Below are positions 56,104-64,000 of a DNA stretch of 64,000 nt, one piece after another. The stretch lies in NCBI RefSeq assembly GCF_003641205.1, contig NZ_CP032762.1, positions 2,108,001 to 2,172,000 on the forward strand, in the 5' to 3' direction. The stretch's first letter is position 1; every line of letters begins with the position of its first letter. The DNA comes from Rhodococcus sp. P1Y. Its GTDB lineage: Bacteria > Actinomycetota > Actinomycetes > Mycobacteriales > Mycobacteriaceae. Position numbers and translations under genes: made by a program. Under the pieces are notes generated by a model that saw only the letters and a program-made list of their open reading frames with translations, was not told the origin of the DNA and did not search any database.

Positions 56104-56936
56104 TTGATCGTGTACCCCGCATCGACAGGAAGCGTTGCACCAGTGATGTATCGGGCTTCGTCGGAGACGAGGAACGCAATCGCGTTGGAGATGTCTATCG
56201 GTTCGACCCATGGGATCGGCAACGTGTTGGTCGTCGCAAAGATCGCCTCGGCCTTCTCCCTCGTCGGGTTCGGGTCGTCGGGCAGAAAGAGCCCCCATGT
56301 CTTGGGGTTCTGGATCATCACAGTGTCGACCCCCGTGGGGTGCACGGTGTTGACGCGGATACTGTGCTGTCCGAATTCGTTGGCAAGCGCGCGCATGATG
56401 CCGACGACACCGTGCTTGGTTGCGGTGTAGTGCACCGTGTTCGGCGTGCCTTTGAGTCCAGCGGTGGAACTGGTCAGCACGATCGACCCTCCTCGTCCGC
56501 CCGCGATCAGATGAGGCAGCGCGGCCCGGCACGTGTTCCAGACCCCGGTGAGATTGACGCCGATCATGTTCTGCCAAGCCTCGTCGGTGATGTCGAGAGC
56601 AGGTGCGATCTCGAAAACTCCGGCGTTGCCCAGGACGATGTCGAGGCGGCCGAGCTCGGCCACTCCGTCGTCGACGGCTTTCGTCAATGCCGCCGAATCA
56701 CGAACATCGGCCTTGGTCGCGACGATGCGTCGATCGAGGGCCTCGACCTGCTGGACTGTTTCGGCCAGGTCTTCCTCCGTTGCGCCCGGATACATTTCGA
56801 TGGTGTCGACTGGTCCGCAGAGGTCGACGGCGATGATGTCCGCGCCTTCCTGGGCCAGCCGGAGCGCATGGCTGCGGCCCTGGCTGCGCGCAGCTCCCGT
56901 GATGAATGCGACCTTGCCTTCGAGCTTTCCGGTCAT
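56100..56936 (-). CDS. Mycofactocin-type SDR oxidoreductase, copy 1
   Basis: 278-residue short-chain dehydrogenase. Rossmann motif ITGAARSQGRSHALRLAQEG, NNAG equivalent in DIVLGNAGVFE, catalytic S/Y/K in IVLTSSTAG and HYTATKHG. The extended N-terminal part (DTIEMYPGATEEDLAETVQQ) is the insert typical of SDRs that use mycofactocin or tightly held NAD (carveol dehydrogenase-like). Nearly the same architecture as the copy upstream, with which it shares ATGA (start 56936). Substrate: probably a secondary alcohol. Confidence 0.9.
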   Translation of the reverse strand: MTGKLEGKVAFITGAARSQGRSHALRLAQEGADIIAVDLCGPVDTIEMYPGATEEDLAETVQQVEALDRRIVATKADVRDSAALTKAVDDGVAELGRLDIVLGNAGVFEIAPALDITDEAWQNMIGVNLTGVWNTCRAALPHLIAGGRGGSIVLTSSTAGLKGTPNTVHYTATKHGVVGIMRALANEFGQHSIRVNTVHPTGVDTVMIQNPKTWGLFLPDDPNPTREKAEAIFATTNTLPIPWVEPIDISNAIAFLVSDEARYITGATLPVDAGYTIK

Positions 56937-57763
56937 TTGATCACCGATCCGGCGTCGACGGGAAGCTGGACACCTGTGATGTAGCGACCATCGTCGGAGA
57001 CGAGGAAGGCAATGGCATTGGAGATATCGATCGGTTCGACCCATTCGATCGGTAGCGCGTTGAGCGTTTTGAATGCTGCGCCTGCATCCTCTTTCGTCGG
57101 GTTCGGTGTGTCCGGCAGAAATAGGTTGTATGTCGCCGAATTGTGGATCATGTCGGTGTCCACCGATGTGGGATGAACCGAGTTGACGCGAATGTTGAAC
57201 GGTGCCAGCTCGTTTGCGAATGTCTTGACCAGTCCCACGACGCCATGTTTGGCAGCGACGTAGTGCGCGAGGTTGGCCATCCCCTTGATGCCTGCGGTCG
57301 AACTGGTGAGGACGATCGCGCCGCCTCGGCCGCCTGCCTTGAGGTGGGGGACCGCAGCGCGAACAGTCTTGAAGACGCCCGTGAGGTTGATGTCGATCAT
57401 CTCATCCCAGACGTCGTCGGTGAGATCCTCGAGCGGGCCGAACGTGGCGATTCCGGCGTTGGCCAGGACGATGTCGAGGCGTCCGAGTTCGGCCACTCCG
57501 TCGTCGACCGCTTTCTTCAACTGTGCGGTGTCACGAACGTCGGCCTTCGACGCAACGATGCGTCGATCCAAGGCTTCGACCTGCTTGACCGTTTCGGCAA
57601 GGTCGTCCTCGGTGGCGAGCGGGTAGCCGACACTGTCGACCTGCTTGCAGATGTCGATCGCGATGATGTCGGCGCCCTCCTGCGCCAGTCTCAGAGCGTG
57701 GCTGCGGCCTTGGCCGCGCGCTGCTCCGGTGATGAATGCAACTTTCCCGTCGAGCTTTCCCAT
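56933..57763 (-). CDS. Mycofactocin-type SDR oxidoreductase, copy 2
   Basis: 276 residues. ITGAARGQGRSHALRLAQEG, DIVLANAGIATFG, IVLTSSTAGIKGMANLAHYV (Y-A-A-K follows) and the insert SVGYPLATEDDLAETVKQVE. High similarity to copy 1 along its full length; probably a tandem duplication. ATG 57763 has AAGGAAG 8 bases ahead. First gene of the SDR-SDR-MoxR-VWA operon. The 160 bases upstream (57764-57923) hold the promoter and the end of the acetyltransferase gene, with TGACACTCAGTGCA as a possible operator. Confidence 0.9.
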   Translation of the reverse strand: MGKLDGKVAFITGAARGQGRSHALRLAQEGADIIAIDICKQVDSVGYPLATEDDLAETVKQVEALDRRIVASKADVRDTAQLKKAVDDGVAELGRLDIVLANAGIATFGPLEDLTDDVWDEMIDINLTGVFKTVRAAVPHLKAGGRGGAIVLTSSTAGIKGMANLAHYVAAKHGVVGLVKTFANELAPFNIRVNSVHPTSVDTDMIHNSATYNLFLPDTPNPTKEDAGAAFKTLNALPIEWVEPIDISNAIAFLVSDDGRYITGVQLPVDAGSVIK

Positions 57764-57923
57764 GATCGAACTTCCTTGGTCGATTCGAGTGAAATCTCCT
57801 ACGAGCGCAGAATCGTTCGCCCGCTGGGCGTTCGAAATTCAGCGGCAGGATGTCCAAGGTGGAGGACATGAAAAGAAACCTATCTGACACTCAGTGCAGA
57901 AGTGGGCGATTTGCTTGAAGTTT

Positions 57924-58430
57924 CTATCTGTTACCGGAGGTCTCGAGTAAGAAGCGACGTTCACCCTCATGGTTGATCCCGTCGTCGATGCCGCCGTTGT
58001 TGCGAACAACCGCCACCGACGCGACGTTCTCGGGTTCGACGGTCAGCAGAGCTGTCTCGATCCCGAGAGCCGCGCACTTCGCCAATCCGAGTCGAAGCAT
58101 CTGTGTTGCATGACCTTGCCGCTGCCAGGGGTATACGACGTGATAACCGATATGGCCGCCGCCTTCGTCGTCGGTAAGCCGGTGCCGAATGACGAGCGAG
58201 CCGATGTAGTACTCCCCGGACGTGAACCAGAAGAGCTCGGAAGGAACTCCCCATCGCTCGCGGATTCCGACGCGCTCTGCCACATAGGCGTCGAAGTCGA
58301 TACTGGCCTCGGCAAGCCATGCGGTGTCGGACTCCCGATAGAGCATGTCCGCCTGTTCACCGACCAGATACGACGTCTTGACGGCAGTGCTCGGGGCGAT
58401 CAGGGACGGTGGTACCGGAAGCGTGATCAT
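57924..58430 (-). CDS. GNAT-family acetyltransferase
   Basis: 168 residues. The acetyl-CoA binding segment is VVYPWQRQGHATQMLRLGLA (Q/R-x-x-G-x-A pattern) with strands before and after: FTSGEYYIGSLVIRHRL, GIETALLTVEPENVASVAVV. Substrate unknown; RimJ/RimL or antibiotic acetyltransferase relatives are possible. ATG 58430 (MITLPVPPSLIAPS) is chosen; GTG 58439 is also open. Head-to-tail with the SDR promoter region. Confidence 0.85.
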   Translation of the reverse strand: MITLPVPPSLIAPSTAVKTSYLVGEQADMLYRESDTAWLAEASIDFDAYVAERVGIRERWGVPSELFWFTSGEYYIGSLVIRHRLTDDEGGGHIGYHVVYPWQRQGHATQMLRLGLAKCAALGIETALLTVEPENVASVAVVRNNGGIDDGINHEGERRFLLETSGNR

Positions 58431-58516
58431 CGACGTCACAGTACCGAGTCGGCGAACTTGTTCATGGCAGACAAAAGTGCACACCCCTTTCGCCTGCAAA
58501 GTAGAGACTCGGCGAG

Positions 58517-59596
58517 CTACCGAACGTCGAGCGTCTCCAGGAGCTCCGTCACAGCGGCTCGGCCTGCCCTGTTCGCGCCGATGGTGCTGGCCGAAGGTCC
58601 GTATCCGAGCAGGTGTACCCGATGGTCGGCGGCGACGCGTGTCGCGAGCCGACCGTCCATGACGATGCCGCCGCCGTGGCCGCGGAGCCGGAGCGGCGCC
58701 AAGTGGTCGAGAGCGCTGCGAAAACCGGTGGCCCACAGGATCACGTCTGCCTTCACCGTCGTTCCGTCGGCCCATCGAAGACCGTCGGGGACGATCTCGG
58801 TGAACATGGGGAGACGCGCTAACACGCCGCGATCGCGCGCAGCTTTCAGCCTGTCGGTCAGCAACAAGCCCGTCACCGACACGACCGACCCCGGCGGTAA
58901 CCCAGCCCGCACCCGTTCCTCCACCATCGCGACCGCCGCGCGGCCTGCATCGGGACCGAAATCGGAGTCACGGAACTCCGGTTCGCGCCTGGTCACCCAT
59001 GTCGTCGTCGTGACGAGCGAAATCTCGTCGAGCAATTGCACAGCCGAGATGCCGCCGCCGACCACCACGACATGCTGCCCGGCGAACTCGTCGGCGGACC
59101 GGTAGTCCTTCGTGTGAATCTGGCGACCGCGAAACGTCTCGGCTCCGGGATACCAAGGAATGAAAGGCTTTTCCCACGTTCCGGTGGCGTTGATCAGGCC
59201 CCGCGCCGACAGGATCACGTCGCCCGCTTCGACCCGAAACCGGGGCTCGCGATCGCACACGACGGTCACCGTCACCGGCCGCCTCACCCGTAGGTCGAAC
59301 TTCTCCTCGTAGGCGGCGTAGTACTTGGGGACGGCCTCGGCCGCGATCACGCCGTCGGACGGCGTCTCGTCCAGAGTCTCCGCGAACTCCATGCCGGGGA
59401 GGTCGTGGACGCGGTTGACCGTGCTGAGCGTCAGCGACGGCCACCGATACTGCCAGGCTCCGCCAGGAGCGGGCGATCGATCGAGCATCACGAAGCCCCT
59501 CCCGGACTCCAACCCGGCCCGACGAAGGTGATAGCCCGCAGAGAGGCCCGCTTGTCCAGCGCCGATGACGGCCACGTCTGTCTCGATCACGGTCAC
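58517..59596 (-). CDS. FAD-dependent monooxygenase-like oxidoreductase
   Basis: 359 residues with two dinucleotide-binding motifs: GAGQAGLSAGYHL (FAD, near the start) and VVVGGGISAVQLLDE (NADPH, about 155-170), with INATGTWEKPFIPWYPGA before the second and ILWATGFRSALDHLAP near the end. This is the flavin-monooxygenase/ TrkA-like layout (Baeyer-Villiger or N-hydroxylating relatives). GTG 59596 (VTVIETDVAVIGAG) is chosen; the frame is open to 59635. Divergent from echA6 by 56 bases. Confidence 0.87.
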   Translation of the reverse strand: MTVIETDVAVIGAGQAGLSAGYHLRRAGLESGRGFVMLDRSPAPGGAWQYRWPSLTLSTVNRVHDLPGMEFAETLDETPSDGVIAAEAVPKYYAAYEEKFDLRVRRPVTVTVVCDREPRFRVEAGDVILSARGLINATGTWEKPFIPWYPGAETFRGRQIHTKDYRSADEFAGQHVVVVGGGISAVQLLDEISLVTTTTWVTRREPEFRDSDFGPDAGRAAVAMVEERVRAGLPPGSVVSVTGLLLTDRLKAARDRGVLARLPMFTEIVPDGLRWADGTTVKADVILWATGFRSALDHLAPLRLRGHGGGIVMDGRLATRVAADHRVHLLGYGPSASTIGANRAGRAAVTELLETLDVR

Positions 59597-59652
59597 CAGT
59601 AGATCAGCCCGCAGGTGACGGCTGACCGTACCCATGAGTAACGTCTGTCTGC

Positions 59653-60384
59653 ATGATCGGACAGACCCGTGACGGCGACGTCGTCACCCTCGAACTTCAG
59701 CGTCCCGAGCGGCGCAACGCTCTGAACACCGAGCTGTGCGTGGCGCTGCGAGAAGGCATCGAGAATGCCGTCGCAGCGGACGCCCGGGTCATCGTGATCA
59801 CCGGCCAGGGATCGAGTTTCTGCGCAGGCGCCGACCTGGGCGGCGACGACTTTCCCGAGGAGTTCCCCGAATCGTTGGAGCGGCTGCTTCGAGCGGTCGA
59901 CGGCGCACCGATCCCCATCGTCGCGGCGATCAACGGCCCGGCTGTCGGAGCCGGGACGCAGCTCGCCATCGCCAGCGACCTTCGGGTCGTCGCCGACGGC
60001 GCATTCTTCGAGATTCCGTCGACACGCCTGGGTATCGCAGTGAACAACTGGACAATCAAGAGGTTGGCCTCGCTCGCCGGTGGCAGCGTGGCCAGAACCA
60101 TCCTCATGGGTGGAGAGCGGCTCGACGCAGACCGCGCCTACGCGAGCGGCCTCGCCAACAAGCGGGGCGATCTCGCGGTTGCGCAGGAATGGGCGTCGGC
60201 GATCACCGAACTCGCGCCACTGGCGCTTCGCCATCTCAAGCTCGTGTTCAACGACGACGGCACCCAGGACGAGCCGACGACGGAACAATGGGTTGCGTTC
60301 GGGGCGGCATGGACGAGCGAGGACATGAAAGAGGCGCGCCTGGCCCGCAAAGAGAAGCGCAAGCCGAAATTTATGGGCCGGTGA
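59653..60384 (+). CDS. echA6: Enoyl-CoA hydratase-like protein EchA6
   Basis: 243 residues, the same length as M. tuberculosis EchA6 (Rv0905), and close to it in MIG start, VTLELQRPERRNALNTEL, SSFCAGADLGGD and the final KRKPKFMGR. The crotonase oxyanion segment is kept, but the two catalytic Glu sites of active hydratases are not: GAGTQLAIASDL has Gln where the first Glu would be, and EIPSTRLGIAVNNW lacks the second. This suggests an acyl-CoA binding role rather than hydration, as described for EchA6. The start ATG 59653. Its stop overlaps the amt start by GTGA. Confidence 0.92.
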   Translation: MIGQTRDGDVVTLELQRPERRNALNTELCVALREGIENAVAADARVIVITGQGSSFCAGADLGGDDFPEEFPESLERLLRAVDGAPIPIVAAINGPAVGAGTQLAIASDLRVVADGAFFEIPSTRLGIAVNNWTIKRLASLAGGSVARTILMGGERLDADRAYASGLANKRGDLAVAQEWASAITELAPLALRHLKLVFNDDGTQDEPTTEQWVAFGAAWTSEDMKEARLARKEKRKPKFMGR

Positions 60385-61712
60385 TCTCCGGGGCGCCCGA
60401 TACGGGCGACACTGCGTGGCTGCTGGTCTGCACGGCACTGGTACTGCTGATGACGCCGGCACTCGCATTCTTCTACGGCGGCATGGTTCGTTCCAAGAGC
60501 GTGCTGAACATGATGATGATGAGCCTGTCGGCCATCGCCGTCGTGTGGTTGCTGTGGTTGCTCTTCGGATTCGGCATGGTGTTCGGCGACAACGTGGCCG
60601 GCGGGTGGATCGGGGACCCGCTACAGTTCGCCGGCCTGGGGGAACTGCTCGGCGGAACGTATTCGGGCGACGAGATTTCGATCCCGCTCGTCGGTACTGT
60701 TCCCGCTCTCGTATTCGCCGCTTTCCAAGCGGGTTTCGCCATGGTCACCGTCGCACTGATTTCGGGTGCGGTGGCCGATCGCATGCGTTTCGTGCCGTGG
60801 GTGATCTTCGCGGCACTGTGGGCGACGCTGGTGTACTTTCCGGTCGCGCACTGGGTCTTCTCGTTGGACGGACTCACCTCCGCGTCCGGTGGATGGATCT
60901 CGAACAAGCTGGGGGCCATCGACTTCGCCGGTGGGACCGCTGTCGAGATCAATGCGGGCATGGCAGGCCTCGTGCTCGCGCTCGTCGTCGGAAACCGTCG
61001 GGGATGGCCGCGCGAAGCGATGCGCCCGCACAACTTGCCTGCCGTCATGCTCGGTGCCGGACTCCTGTGGTTCGGATGGTTCGGGTTCAATGCCGGATCC
61101 GCTCTGGCGGCTGACGGTGTGGCGGCTGTCGCCTTGGTCAACACCCTCGGCGCGGGTGCCATGTCCATGGCGGCGTGGCTCGTCGTAGAGAAGATTCGTG
61201 ACGGCAGGGCCACCTCGTTCGGCGCGGCATCGGGCGTCGTGGCTGGGCTCGTCGCAATCACACCGTCGTGCACCGCCGTCACACCTATCGGCGCGGCCGT
61301 GATCGGGATCGCTGCAGGTGCGTTGTGCGCGTTGGCGATCGGGCTGAAATACCGCTTCGGCTACGACGATTCTCTCGATGTCGTCGGCGTCCACCTCGTC
61401 GGCGGTATCGTCGGCACCCTCTTGATCGGTATGTTGGCGAGCTCCGAGATGCCGGCCGGAGTCGACGGTCTGCTGTACGGGGGAGGACTCCATCAGCTGT
61501 GGGTCCAATTCGTCGCCGTGGTGGTCGTGATGGCGTACACGGGAGTGGTCACGGCACTCATCGCGTTCGCGATCAAAGCGGTCATGGGCGTGCGAGCCGA
61601 TGCTCAGCACGAGGCCGATGGCCTCGACGAACACGAGCACGCGGAGTCGGCCTACGACTTCGCCGCCTCGCACGGTGGGTCGAACGGGCCAGGGTTGTTC
61701 GGCAAGAAGTAG
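60381..61712 (+). CDS. amt: Ammonium transporter
   Basis: 443 residues, 11 helices. TGDTAWLLVCTALVLLMTPA and FFYGGMVRSKSVLNMMMMS at the N-terminus, PHNLPAVMLGAGLLWFGWFG and NAGSALAADG in the middle, and DVVGVHLVGGIVGTLLIG with the pore His. The His-rich, acidic tail (ADGLDEHEHAESAYDF) is after the last helix. GTG 60381 overlaps the echA6 stop. No glnB follows, so it is not in the usual glnB-amt pair. Confidence 0.92.
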   Translation: MISGAPDTGDTAWLLVCTALVLLMTPALAFFYGGMVRSKSVLNMMMMSLSAIAVVWLLWLLFGFGMVFGDNVAGGWIGDPLQFAGLGELLGGTYSGDEISIPLVGTVPALVFAAFQAGFAMVTVALISGAVADRMRFVPWVIFAALWATLVYFPVAHWVFSLDGLTSASGGWISNKLGAIDFAGGTAVEINAGMAGLVLALVVGNRRGWPREAMRPHNLPAVMLGAGLLWFGWFGFNAGSALAADGVAAVALVNTLGAGAMSMAAWLVVEKIRDGRATSFGAASGVVAGLVAITPSCTAVTPIGAAVIGIAAGALCALAIGLKYRFGYDDSLDVVGVHLVGGIVGTLLIGMLASSEMPAGVDGLLYGGGLHQLWVQFVAVVVVMAYTGVVTALIAFAIKAVMGVRADAQHEADGLDEHEHAESAYDFAASHGGSNGPGLFGKK

Positions 61713-61898
61713 GGTGCCCGTTACGAGCTCTTGAATGTCCGAATTCCGTTCTGTCCGTTACGGGTAGAGATGCTGCAATGTTAACCCTCCGGTCGTGTTC
61801 TGTGCCCCGCGCGGCCAGTGTTCGGTCCTTTTCGCCGACGTATCTTTGCCCGGCGCCCGAATGGGTGCGGCATACGCATACACCGGAAGACGGGGAAC
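61713..61898. promoter_or_regulatory. Gap between amt and the exported protein gene
   Basis: 186 bases without a convincing ORF. It has two CGTTACG direct copies (61719, 61758) and an AT-richer stretch near 61780 that could hold the promoter for the exported protein. No hairpin with a T-run follows amt. Confidence 0.3.
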
Positions 61899-62567
61899 AT
61901 GAAGATCGGAAAATTCGCAGCAACGTCTGCATTGGTCATCGCAGCAATGACGACCGCGATGGGGACGTCCTATGCGGACCCGGCACCAGCACCCGCTCCC
62001 GTGGGCTGGAACGTCACCGCCGCTGGCCAGCAGGTCATCGTCGACACCTCCGCGGGCACGCTGAGCAACGAGAACAACCACCTCGTCGTCCGTGACGCCG
62101 GTGGCGCACTTGTCGATTCGGTGCCGCTGACCATCGCGTTCGAGGGCCTCGCGCACCCGGTCGCTGCAGAGATCGAGGGCAACCACGCTGTTCTGACGGC
62201 CGACGTTTCGCCTGCCGCTGCGACGCCTGTCTCGACCCAGTTGCCGGGTCTGCAGCAGGTCGATCTTCCGGCCGCGGTCGCAGGTGTCAAGGACAACCTC
62301 AGCTTGACTGCTTCGGTCGGCGGGTTCCTCGGTGCCGCAACAGGAATCGTCGGCGGATGCCTTCTCGGCGGACTCGCTGCCGGCGTCGTCTCGGCACCCG
62401 CGGCACTGCTGTTCGGTGCGGGTCCGATCGCGGGATGCATCGGCGGCGCACTGCTGCTCGGCTCCACCGCTTCGCTCGCCGGTACCGCCATCGGCGGACT
62501 CGGTGCGATCGCTGCCAACGCAGGTCCCTTCATCGCCCTGCTCAACGCACCGCCCGTGAAGAAGTAA
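61899..62567 (+). CDS. Exported protein of unknown function
   Basis: 222 residues with a signal peptide (KIGKFAATSALVIAAMTTAM, cleavage after about ALA/SYA at 26). The mature part has a beta-rich first half (WNVTAAGQQVIVDTSAGTLS, DSVPLTIAFEGLAHPVAAEI) and a Gly/Ala-rich helical second half (GGFLGAATGIVGGCLLGGLA, GAGPIAGCIGGALLLGSTAS) that may insert in a membrane. It resembles small secreted proteins of Rhodococcus and Nocardia with a DUF8020-like N-terminal part; not certain. ATG 61899 with GGGGAA ahead. A strong terminator follows. Confidence 0.82.
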   Translation: MKIGKFAATSALVIAAMTTAMGTSYADPAPAPAPVGWNVTAAGQQVIVDTSAGTLSNENNHLVVRDAGGALVDSVPLTIAFEGLAHPVAAEIEGNHAVLTADVSPAAATPVSTQLPGLQQVDLPAAVAGVKDNLSLTASVGGFLGAATGIVGGCLLGGLAAGVVSAPAALLFGAGPIAGCIGGALLLGSTASLAGTAIGGLGAIAANAGPFIALLNAPPVKK

Positions 62568-62581
62568 CACCGCTTTCACTG

Positions 62582-62623
62582 AAATCGGCCCCGCTCGCGC
62601 AGTTCGCGAGCGGGGCCGATTTT
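62582..62623 (+). terminator. Intrinsic terminator after the exported protein gene
   Basis: A perfect 18-bp stem: AAATCGGCCCCGCTCGCG, loop CAGTT, CGCGAGCGGGGCCGATTT, followed by one more T. Lies 14 bases after the stop codon. Confidence 0.92.
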
Positions 62624-62662
62624 CGCGGTTATGATGACCTCTACCTGTCGGAGGGAGGGGAC

Positions 62663-63283
62663 GTGACACCGCCCGAAGAGCCGCGTCTGCAGTACACCGA
62701 CGTCGACGGCACACGGTGCGAGATTCCGTTGTCGCCCGCCGGTGAGCGCTACACACTGGGACGATCGACGCATGCCGACGTCTCGTTTCCCGGCGACAGC
62801 GAGGTGTCGCGACTACACGCGGCCGTGGAATGGATGAGCGGGCACTGGACCATCGTCGACGACGGACTCTCGCGCAACGGTACCTACGTGGGCGGCGACA
62901 GACTGACGGGAAGACGACGGCTGCGGCACGGTGACACCATCAGAATCGGATCGTCGCTGCTCACGTTCCATGATCTTGCGGGAGTCGGGGACGAAGCAAC
63001 CAGAATCGCCGCCGAGATGCCGAGCTCCAGATCGCTTACCGACACACAGCGCGGGGTTCTCGTCGCTCTGTGCAGACCGTACAAGCACAACGCCACGTTC
63101 GCGAACCCGTCGTCGAATCAGCAGATCGCGGGAGAACTCTTCCTCAGCGTCGACGCCGTCAAGACGCATCTGCGCGTTCTGTTCGCCAAGTTCGGCGTCG
63201 AGGACCTCCCGCAAAACGTCAAGCGCGTCCGATTGGCCGAGCGGGCCTTGCAGAGCGGCGTGATCTCACAGCGCGACCTCTAG
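62663..63283 (+). CDS. FHA-domain protein with C-terminal HTH
   Basis: 206 residues: FHA domain at about 25-110 with the phosphothreonine site YTLGRSTHADVSFPGDSEVS (then RLHAAVEW), and a C-terminal helix-turn-helix at about 125-195 (LTDTQRGVLVALCRPYKHNA, NQQIAGELFLSVDAVKTHLR). The design suggests a kinase-controlled regulator that binds a phosphoprotein. GTG 62663 has GGAGGGAGGGG ahead. Its end overlaps the convergent hydrolase by 18 bases. Confidence 0.9.
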   Translation: MTPPEEPRLQYTDVDGTRCEIPLSPAGERYTLGRSTHADVSFPGDSEVSRLHAAVEWMSGHWTIVDDGLSRNGTYVGGDRLTGRRRLRHGDTIRIGSSLLTFHDLAGVGDEATRIAAEMPSSRSLTDTQRGVLVALCRPYKHNATFANPSSNQQIAGELFLSVDAVKTHLRVLFAKFGVEDLPQNVKRVRLAERALQSGVISQRDL

Positions 63284-64000
63284 CTGCGCTGTGAGATGCG
63301 TGCGACCTGTGAGATCCCTCCGAGCTGTGAGGCCCGTTTGTGCCACGAGAGTGGCGATGGCATCGGCGACGTCGGCGGCGCGCTCGAGAATGACCATGTG
63401 ACCTGCGTTCTCGACGGTGACCAGGCGGGCTGCAGGTAGGCAGTCGGCGATCGCCTGCGAATGCCTGGGCGGCGTCATCAGATCGTCCGACCCGCAGAGC
63501 ACCATCGTCGGGACCACGGCCAGAGCCGGCAAGGACTTCGACTCGTCGAATTCGTGCAGTGAACCGAGAAAGCCTGCCATCGTCACCACGGACGTCTCGT
63601 TGAGCATTGCGGACGCCAATGCGACGACGCGGGGACTCACTCTGCGCGATCCGCAGCCGGCTGCGCGCACGATCGGCGCACAGATTCCCCTGCTCAAGCG
63701 CTTGGATGTGCTCATGACGCGCGGTGCGCGCCGAACAACGGATCGGAACATCGAGACCACCGGGTGCGCGAGGCAGGAGCCGAGGCCCTCCTCGGCGATA
63801 CCGTGGGCCGCTGTCGCAACCAGGCCCACCCCGACCAGGCGTCCTCCCAGCTCACCGAGGTGCTGCCGCACGAAGGACATGATCGTCATGCCGCCCATCG
63901 AATGACCCACGACGACGTAGCGTCCGGTAGGGACCATGGTGCGCACGACGGCTCCGAGATCGCGCCCGAGCTGTTCGATCGTGTAGGAATCGGTGGCCGC
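63266..64000 (-). CDS. Alpha/beta hydrolase, 5' end beyond the window
   Basis: The frame is open from 64000 to the stop at 63266, so the N-terminus (including the oxyanion strand) is missing; about 244 codons are seen. Nucleophile Ser in VVVGHSMGGMTIM, acid in VLCGSDDLMTPPRHSQ, and His in ENAGHMVILERA complete the triad. A lid helix (FRSVVRRAPRVMSTSKRLSR) is between. The C-terminus carries three hexapeptide repeats (LTARRD LTGRTH LTAQLE). Substrate unknown; lipase/esterase family. Confidence 0.88.
   Translation of the reverse strand, partial: AATDSYTIEQLGRDLGAVVRTMVPTGRYVVVGHSMGGMTIMSFVRQHLGELGGRLVGVGLVATAAHGIAEEGLGSCLAHPVVSMFRSVVRRAPRVMSTSKRLSRGICAPIVRAAGCGSRRVSPRVVALASAMLNETSVVTMAGFLGSLHEFDESKSLPALAVVPTMVLCGSDDLMTPPRHSQAIADCLPAARLVTVENAGHMVILERAADVADAIATLVAQTGLTARRDLTGRTHLTAQLEVAL
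63289..63342 (-). repeat. 18-bp tandem repeat at the C-terminus of the hydrolase
   Basis: CTGTGAG occurs at 63289, 63307 and 63325, exactly 18 bases apart, within near-identical units. On the minus strand they encode LT-x4 hexapeptides at the protein's end. Confidence 0.75.

Overview
The window is GC-rich, densely packed chromosomal DNA from a mycolic-acid actinomycete, most likely Rhodococcus (or the closely related Rhodococcoides). The basis is the codon use, the many GTG and TTG starts, the frequent 4-base start/stop overlaps, and a backbone whose gene order follows the Mycobacterium tuberculosis Rv0876c to Rv0905 segment as I remember it: MFS, DUF3027, MarR, SpoU methyltransferase, DUF2537, sepH, serC, citA, gltA, prrB/prrA, accD3, echA6. 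No rRNA, intact tRNA, CRISPR, IS element or phage gene was seen.

Layout. 1-6.7 kb: an MFS protein (cut by the window edge), a secreted glutamine cyclotransferase-like lipoprotein, and a tight unit of DUF3027, a sacsin/Hsp90-type ATPase and a PAP2 phosphatase, followed by an unlisted 47-residue ORF. 6.9-10.4 kb: DUF2530, a purine permease, and a MarR/MFS pair. 10.4-15.4 kb: a minus-strand operon of small membrane protein, ABC exporter and NarL-type two-component system whose kinase is frameshifted, next to an Eis-type acetyltransferase. 15.4-26.6 kb: housekeeping genes (SpoU, sepH, rhomboid-like, serC, citA, pdxH, MFS, aldose epimerase, sugar kinase, gltA). 26.7-30.3 kb: a catabolic module (nitrilase-like amidohydrolase, FCD GntR regulator, MHS transporter, DUF2848) linked by two matching operators. 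30.3-41.6 kb: FKBP, prrAB, a diguanylate cyclase, photolyase, DMT exporter, prpE, an AbiEi/DUF559 gene flanked by two copies of a 58-bp repeat, and accD3.

41.7-59.6 kb lies between accD3 and echA6, which I recall as neighbours in M. tuberculosis, and looks like an accessory block: an XRE/membrane protein/ABC operon, an ABC-F protein, an aldo-keto reductase, a HemD-like protein, an MMPL transporter under a very large SARP/AfsR-type regulator with 11-bp-phased operator repeats, a hemerythrin protein, and an operon of two mycofactocin-type SDRs with a MoxR ATPase and a VWA protein. 59.6-64 kb: echA6 coupled to an ammonium transporter, an exported protein, an FHA-HTH protein and a truncated alpha/beta hydrolase.

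Three families of small palindromic repeats sit between genes: family A (three copies), family B (two copies of a roughly 102-bp MITE-like unit) and family C (two 58-bp copies). Some of them supply the stop codon of the neighbouring gene.
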